A stretch of 64,000 nt of DNA from Dichetophora obliterata (lineage: Eukaryota > Arthropoda > Insecta > Diptera > Sciomyzidae). The stretch spans positions 40,924,819 through 40,988,818 of the forward strand of contig OY986439.1 of the NCBI GenBank assembly GCA_963920525.1, given 5' to 3'. Positions 57,521-64,000 of the stretch are shown here, piece after piece; within the stretch, counting starts at the first letter, position 1, and each line of letters starts with the position of its first letter. A model generated the notes under the pieces. The model did no database searches. It saw nothing but the letters and a program-made list of their open reading frames with translations, and had not been told where the DNA came from. Both the position numbers and the translations under genes were made by a program.

Positions 57521-58375
57521 CAGGGTTCGGATTTTGATGACTGCCAAAAATTGCCTAAGAAAACAATGGCCAAAATGACCTAAAAACCTTAAAAAATTAC
57601 CTTATAACCTAAAAATATAAGGCACCTTAAAAAATTAAAAAATACTTGAAATTTATTTTTTGTAATTTTTATACAGTAAGTGTATTAAAAGGTTAATTTT
57701 GAAGTTATTAAAATTGACAGAAGATCGATTGTCTGCCAAAGTGCTTCTATAAACAAAAAATCTTTCTACATCTGCACTGACGAGAGGAGCATATTCAAAA
57801 GACGATATATCATAGGATGTAAGTTCCTCTACTAATTGCATAGTAGTAAAATTTTACCCCGCAATATTTTAGCAATAGAGCACAAAATAGCATATACTGA
57901 GTTTTATTAATTGTTCTATATACCCTTTCGGCAGTTTCACCACGTGCAGGACTTTTATTTTTATCAAGGTCTTTAATCAAAGAAACTCTTTTTTCAAGAG
58001 CTAATGTTGTTGATTAAATGGATTCTCTTCTTAAAGGAATAAGTTGGTCCTTTAACTCAAAATTTTAAAGGGCTTTCACCTTTCACTTAAACATTTAATT
58101 ACAATAAAATGACCTTAAAAGCTGAAAAATGCTCTAATAAATACAAATCCCTAAAATGACAATAAAATGACCTAAAAATCGCAAAAAAATACCAAAAGCT
58201 AATAAAAATTTCCTGAAAACTAAAATTGATAGAAAACAATGAAAAATTATGAAAGCATGACCTAAAAACTTTTCACATTTGGAATTTAGGAAACATAAAT
58301 GGAAATTCTAAAAAACAAGGGAATGGCTAACAAGCAGCATAAAAAATACGACATGTCATCAAAATGCTAGCGCTG
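57521..58375 (-). mobile_element. hAT relic, 855 bp
   Basis: The ends CAGGGTTCGGATTTTGATGA and (reverse complement) CAGCGCTAGCATTTTGATGA are flanked by a diverged 8-bp duplication GTAATCAT/ATAACCAT (57513-57520, 58376-58383). Subterminal copies of AAAATGACCTAAAAA lie at both sides. It contains a transposase C-terminal fragment. Confidence 0.75.
57653..57841 (-). pseudogene. hAT transposase C-terminal dimerisation fragment
   Basis: The 62-codon frame contains SFEYAPLVSADVERFFVYRS and LADNRSSVNFNNFKINLLI, the insect hAT-type / CGGBP1-like C-terminal signature (KYAP-x-S-x-DVERSFS...LSDRR...NL). This alpha-helical segment mediates dimer formation of hAT transposases. The catalytic domain and zinc finger are absent; the intervening sequence within the 855 bp element is decayed. 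The Met at 57841 is only the first ATG in frame. Confidence 0.7.
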
Positions 58376-58383
58376 ATAACCAT

Positions 58384-60239
58384 CATTCACTTATGCAGTA
58401 TAACATTTTAAAGTTAATATTTACTTTATAACGTTTTTAATTAACTTGTTCACAGAATTCAGGCGTGAAAGAAAACAATTGTTGATCCTTGATAGTTGAT
58501 CTTTGATTATTGATATGTATATTGAAGTTGGCATTGATGTCAAAGATAGTTGATTAATTTTTTACGGTATTTACTCTCTCTCAGCCCAGCTGGAACTTTA
58601 GCTTAAAACACTTTTAATTTTCTCTACTGGGTGTTTTATAAGTTTTGAATAACTTATGCATAGTCTTATATTTGTTGTCGTCTTGGCGTCACTTTTAAAC
58701 GAATAAAGAAATCATAGGAATTTTTTAATTGAATAGCAACGCACTGCATTGTTTAATAAGTTAATATGATTTGATTTAAATTAAATTGATTTGTTTTCCT
58801 TTTTAAAATCAATGAGTTCATTAAACGCATAATTTCAGAGCTTGTTGATGGTCACGGATAAATTTTGAAGTGTTTAATAGAGTCATCGTAAGAAAGTTGT
58901 ATTATTTCTGGGTATAAATCAAACTCTAGATATAAATTTCTTGCTATGAATCATTTTTTTTTAATATTCTTAGCATATCTAAAGAAGCCAAAATAATTGC
59001 TGCCTTTTCAATGCAGCATCAGTTGTCAGCATCACCAAATGCTTAAAAATCGATTGTTCATAGCGTATGATTAACATTTAATATTCTTGCAGCACGCATA
59101 TAATGCCAACGTTTTGAGTGATGTCTTCGATAAAATTTTTCGCAAAAAAAATAATTCTTACTTTTCTTAACTTTTTTTTTCGTTCAGAGAAGCTAAGATA
59201 ACAGATTTCTTCGACACTTCAAGCAAGGACTTGTTAACAAACAACAGCAACTCGGCACGGTCAAGAGTTTGTGAAACAACAAAACAAGCTGCTTGAATGT
59301 GTCAAAGCTATCAAAGTTATGCTATTTGTAAAATATGGCAAAGCATAATGATACAAGTATTAAATTAGAAAAAAAAATCAATATTATTGAGAATCGGAAA
59401 GAATGTCCAGAAACCACAACTTATACTTAACAAGCATGTTTTTAACATAAGGAACCTTTTTTTCAACACATTTTTCACAGTATCAACTAAGCACAAGCAT
59501 CATGAAGTGAGTGAACTTTGTTGACATTTTTTCACTCACCATTTAGTTCAATATTTTAAAACGGCAAAACAAATATCTAACCATGTTTACCACAGACACA
59601 AAAATCGAATGCAATTTCTGAAAGTGTCAAATGCAACACATACTAACAGTGAATAGCAACATAACTTGTCCTGCTTCTTTTATTCCAGGGTTGAGAAGAA
59701 GGATTTGTGATGTTTTTGAACGTGACTGAGTCCCTTGTCCTTAGTATAACCTTGAATGCGATAAAAACTTTTTCAGAGCACTCGAAGCAACACTTCAATA
59801 AACAGCAAGTCATATCAAAAAACTCAACCTGCTCTAGTGCCAAAAAGAAATGTTCTCCATTTTGTCGGCTAACTAAGTCATAAATTGCACGGATAATTTG
59901 ATTCTTGTCAATGTTTTGCACGCAAACAATAACTTTTGTTGCAATATTACAAGTCATTATCGCGTTTTTTAGTTATTTTTTTAATAGTTCTTTCAAGCTC
60001 AACAATTGCAATTATTTTTACTTCGAAAAATAAACACAAGGACATTTCTAAAAATAAGTAAATTCAAAAAAAGACTTATAATTTCATTATTTCCATAATG
60101 TAAAAGTTTAGCTTGTTCGTTTTATCTACGAAAAAAAAATCAGTGCTATTTATTTTGGTGTTCATTAAAATCAGTTTAGCTTTAATAACTCGAAATAAAA
60201 TTTAGTTGAGTAAAATAGTATATACAATTAATTTAAAAT
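58384..60239. other. AT-rich stretch, no gene named
   Basis: The minus-strand 104-codon frame at 59643-59957 begins MTCNIATKVIVCVQNIDKNQ and is Cys-containing, but carries no family motif I know and no splice support; probably chance. Confidence 0.35.
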
Positions 60240-63200
60240 AAGAAAGTAGAGCAAAGTAAAGCAAGTAAAGTAAAGTAAAGTAAAGCAAGTAAAGTAAAGT
60301 AAAGTAAAGTAAAGTAAAGTAAAGTAAAGTAAAGTAAAGTAAAGTAAAGTAAAGTAAAGTAAAGTAAAGTAAAGTAAAGTAAAGTAAAGTAAAGTAAAGT
60401 AAAGTAAAGTAAAGTAAAGTAAAGTAAAGTAAAGTAAAGTAAAGTAAAGTAAAGTAAAGTAAAGTAAAGTAAAGTAAAGTAAAGTAAAGTAAAGTAAAGT
60501 AAAGTAAAGTAAAGTAAAGTAAAGTAAAGTAAAGTAAAGTAAAGTAAAGTAAAGTAAAGTAAAGTAAAGTAAAGTAAAGTAAAGTAAAGTAAAGTAAAGT
60601 AAAGTAAAGTAAAGTAAAGTAAAGTAAAGTAAAGTAAAGTAAAGTAAAGTAAAGTAAAGTAAAGTAAAGTAAAGTAAAGTAAAGTAAAGTAAAGTAAAGT
60701 AAAGTAAAGTAAAGTAAAGTAAAGTAAAGTAAAGTAAAGTAAAGTAAAGTAAAGTAAAGTAAAGTAAAGTAAAGTAAAGTAAAGTAAAGTAAAGTAAAGT
60801 AAAGTAAAGTAAAGTAAAGTAAAGTAAAGTAAAGTAAAGTAAAGTAAAGTAAAGTAAAGTAAAGTAAAGTAAAGTAAAGTAAAGTAAAGTAAAGTAAAGT
60901 AAAGTAAAGTAAAGTAAAGTAAAGTAAAGTAAAGTAAAGTAAAGTAAAGTAAAGTAAAGTAAAGTAAAGTAAAGTAAAGTAAAGTAAAGTAAAGTAAAGT
61001 AAAGTAAAGTAAAGTAAAGTAAAGTAAAGTAAAGTAAAGTAAAGTAAAGTAAAGTAAAGTAAAGTAAAGTAAAGTAAAGTAAAGTAAAGTAAAGTAAAGT
61101 AAAGTAAAGTAAAGTAAAGTAAAGTAAAGTAAAGTAAAGTAAAGTAAAGTAAAGTAAAGTAAAGTAAAGTAAAGTAAAGTAAAGTAAAGTAAAGTAAAGT
61201 AAAGTAAAGTAAAGTAAAGTAAAGTAAAGTAAAGTAAAGTAAAGTAAAGTAAAGTAAAGTAAAGTAAAGTAAAGTAAAGTAAAGTAAAGTAAAGTAAAGT
61301 AAAGTAAAGTAAAGTAAAGTAAAGTAAAGTAAAGTAAAGTAAAGTAAAGTAAAGTAAAGTAAAGTAAAGTAAAGTAAAGTAAAGTAAAGTAAAGTAAAGT
61401 AAAGTAAAGTAAAGTAAAGTAAAGTAAAGTAAAGTAAAGTAAAGTAAAGTAAAGTAAAGTAAAGTAAAGTAAAGTAAAGTAAAGTAAAGTAAAGTAAAGT
61501 AAAGTAAAGTAAAGTAAAGTAAAGTAAAGTAAAGTAAAGTAAAGTAAAGTAAAGTAAAGTAAAGTAAAGTAAAGTAAAGTAAAGTAAAGTAAAGTAAAGT
61601 AAAGTAAAGTAAAGTAAAGTAAAGTAAAGTAAAGTAAAGTAAAGTAAAGTAAAGTAAAGTAAAGTAAAGTAAAGTAAAGTAAAGTAAAGTAAAGTAAAGT
61701 AAAGTAAAGTAAAGTAAAGTAAAGTAAAGTAAAGTAAAGTAAAGTAAAGTAAAGTAAAGTAAAGTAAAGTAAAGTAAAGTAAAGTAAAGTAAAGTAAAGT
61801 AAAGTAAAGTAAAGTAAAGTAAAGTAAAGTAAAGTAAAGTAAAGTAAAGTAAAGTAAAGTAAAGTAAAGTAAAGTAAAGTAAAGTAAAGTAAAGTAAAGT
61901 AAAGTAAAGTAAAGTAAAGTAAAGTAAAGTAAAGTAAAGTAAAGTAAAGTAAAGTAAAGTAAAGTAAAGTAAAGTAAAGTAAAGTAAAGTAAAGTAAAGT
62001 AAAGTAAAGTAAAGTAAAGTAAAGTAAAGTAAAGTAAAGTAAAGTAAAGTAAAGTAAAGTAAAGTAAAGTAAAGTAAAGTAAAGTAAAGTAAAGTAAAGT
62101 AAAGTAAAGTAAAGTAAAGTAAAGTAAAGTAAAGTAAAGTAAAGTAAAGTAAAGTAAAGTAAAGTAAAGTAAAGTAAAGTAAAGTAAAGTAAAGTAAAGT
62201 AAAGTAAAGTAAAGTAAAGTAAAGTAAAGTAAAGTAAAGTAAAGTAAAGTAAAGTAAAGTAAAGTAAAGTAAAGTAAAGTAAAGTAAAGTAAAGTAAAGT
62301 AAAGTAAAGTAAAGTAAAGTAAAGTAAAGTAAAGTAAAGTAAAGTAAAGTAAAGTAAAGTAAAGTAAAGTAAAGTAAAGTAAAGTAAAGTAAAGTAAAGT
62401 AAAGTAAAGTAAAGTAAAGTAAAGTAAAGTAAAGTAAAGTAAAGTAAAGTAAAGTAAAGTAAAGTAAAGTAAAGTAAAGTAAAGTAAAGTAAAGTAAAGT
62501 AAAGTAAAGTAAAGTAAAGTAAAGTAAAGTAAAGTAAAGTAAAGTAAAGTAAAGTAAAGTAAAGTAAAGTAAAGTAAAGTAAAGTAAAGTAAAGTAAAGT
62601 AAAGTAAAGTAAAGTAAAGTAAAGTAAAGTAAAGTAAAGTAAAGTAAAGTAAAGTAAAGTAAAGTAAAGTAAAGTAAAGTAAAGTAAAGTAAAGTAAAGT
62701 AAAGTAAAGTAAAGTAAAGTAAAGTAAAGTAAAGTAAAGTAAAGTAAAGTAAAGTAAAGTAAAGTAAAGTAAAGTAAAGTAAAGTAAAGTAAAGTAAAGT
62801 AAAGTAAAGTAAAGTAAAGTAAAGTAAAGTAAAGTAAAGTAAAGTAAAGTAAAGTAAAGTAAAGTAAAGTAAAGTAAAGTAAAGTAAAGTAAAGTAAAGT
62901 AAAGTAAAGTAAAGTAAAGTAAAGTAAAGTAAAGTAAAGTAAAGTAAAGTAAAGTAAAGTAAAGTAAAGTAAAGTAAAGTAAAGTAAAGTAAAGTAAAGT
63001 AAAGTAAAGTAAAGTAAAGTAAAGTAAAGTAAAGTAAAGTAAAGTAAAGTAAAGTAAAGTAAAGTAAAGTAAAGTAAAGTAAAGTAAAGTAAAGTAAAGT
63101 AAAGTAAAGTAAAGTAAAGTAAAGTAAAGTAAAGTAAAGTAAAGTAAAGTAAAGTAAAGTAAAGTAAAGTAAAGTAAAGTAAAGTAAAGTAAAGTAAAGT

Positions 63201-64000
63201 AAAGTAAAGTAAAGTAAAGTAAAGTAAAGTAAAGTAAAGTAAAGTAAAGTAAAGTAAAGTAAAGTAAAGTAAAGTAAAGTAAAGTAAAGTAAAGTAAAGT
63301 AAAGTAAAGTAAAGTAAAGTAAAGTAAAGTAAAGTAAAGTAAAGTAAAGTAAAGTAAAGTAAAGTAAAGTAAAGTAAAGTAAAGTAAAGTAAAGTAAAGT
63401 AAAGTAAAGTAAAGTAAAGTAAAGTAAAGTAAAGTAAAGTAAAGTAAAGTAAAGTAAAGTAAAGTAAAGTAAAGTAAAGTAAAGTAAAGTAAAGTAAAGT
63501 AAAGTAAAGTAAAGTAAAGTAAAGTAAAGTAAAGTAAAGTAAAGTAAAGTAAAGTAAAGTAAAGTAAAGTAAAGTAAAGTAAAGTAAAGTAAAGTAAAGT
63601 AAAGTAAAGTAAAGTAAAGTAAAGTAAAGTAAAGTAAAGTAAAGTAAAGTAAAGTAAAGTAAAGTAAAGTAAAGTAAAGTAAAGTAAAGTAAAGTAAAGT
63701 AAAGTAAAGTAAAGTAAAGTAAAGTAAAGTAAAGTAAAGTAAAGTAAAGTAAAGTAAAGTAAAGTAAAGTAAAGTAAAGTAAAGTAAAGTAAAGTAAAGT
63801 AAAGTAAAGTAAAGTAAAGTAAAGTAAAGTAAAGTAAAGTAAAGTAAAGTAAAGTAAAGTAAAGTAAAGTAAAGTAAAGTAAAGTAAAGTAAAGTAAAGT
63901 AAAGTAAAGTAAAGTAAAGTAAAGTAAAGTAAAGTAAAGTAAAGTAAAGTAAAGTAAAGTAAAGTAAAGTAAAGTAAAGTAAAGTAAAGTAAAGTAAAGT
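60240..64000. repeat. (AAAGT)n pentanucleotide satellite, runs off the window
   Basis: After a short degenerate entry (60240-60289, with GCAAGT variants) the sequence is AAAGT in perfect phase from 60291 to 64000, i.e. 742 consecutive units with no substitution or indel seen by eye. Strand composition is entirely A, G and T without C. Confidence 0.98.

Noticed and set aside
59643..59957. 104-codon minus-strand frame
   Set aside because: No family motif, no splice or repeat context; treated as chance.
60240..64000. Telomeric repeat or CRISPR-like array
   Set aside because: The unit is a 5-bp satellite without spacers and unlike insect TTAGG telomeres; a eukaryotic window has no CRISPR context.

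Overview
This is a eukaryotic, very AT-rich window, most probably from a dipteran (higher fly) genome. The reasons are a mauritiana-subfamily mariner of the Mos1 type, several mariner/pogo/hAT-like relics, two dead insect-type non-LTR retrotransposon copies, tRNA-like SINE heads, and no bacterial operon structure, Shine-Dalgarno sites or phage genes. The species assignment is inference from element content only.

Almost everything that can be named is transposon-derived. From left to right: a degenerate ~50-65 bp GC-rich repeat (38-415); a 1.8 kb TA-flanked Tc1/mariner-type element with a broken DD37D transposase end (2850-4662); an intact, full-length mauritiana-type mariner (6259-7541); a putative 5.3 kb composite element with direct repeats at both ends (7664-12925) carrying a nested 587 bp hAT-like element with an 8-bp target duplication and a Harbinger-like MITE; and an element with mirrored CAATGAATT-type arrays around a multi-exon gene of unknown function (13634-15801). 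Then come minisatellites, a tRNA-Asp-like SINE head and a long foldback (17.4-19.2 kb), a 0.5 kb TTC microsatellite (20289-20793), a Transib-like element (21063-22159), a pogo relic (22383-23548), a near-perfect hairpin MITE (23719-24007), and a dead mariner inserted inside the arm of an inverted-repeat element (24.6-26.4 kb).

From 29 kb there is a 971 bp long-inverted-repeat element (29298-30268); a C2H2 zinc-finger mini-ORF (30832-30954) next to a 5'-truncated LINE with a perfect 12-bp target duplication (30995-33317); a TTAA-flanked Kolobok/Mutator-like element with an internal deletion (34996-36748); and a 1.8 kb hAT-like element with CCCGGGAT subterminal repeats holding a second inverted-repeat element (38650-40457). 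From 43 to 48 kb there are tRNA-like SINE heads, small hairpins, a 354 bp palindrome and an 0.8 kb foldback. From 52 kb: a tandem duplication, a LINE 3' fragment with a complete RNase H domain (52962-54132), a 264 bp MITE, an unidentified coding relic (55982-56236) and a small hAT relic (57521-58375). The window ends in about 3.7 kb of uninterrupted (AAAGT)n that runs off the edge.

No host gene can be named with confidence. The only ORF that looks fully functional is the mariner transposase on the minus strand (6335-7369). The most interesting unexplained coding signals are the multi-exon minus-strand gene at 14213-15200, the C2H2 ORF at 30832, and the relic at 55982-56236. All boundaries were read by eye; identities rest on motif recognition, not on searches.
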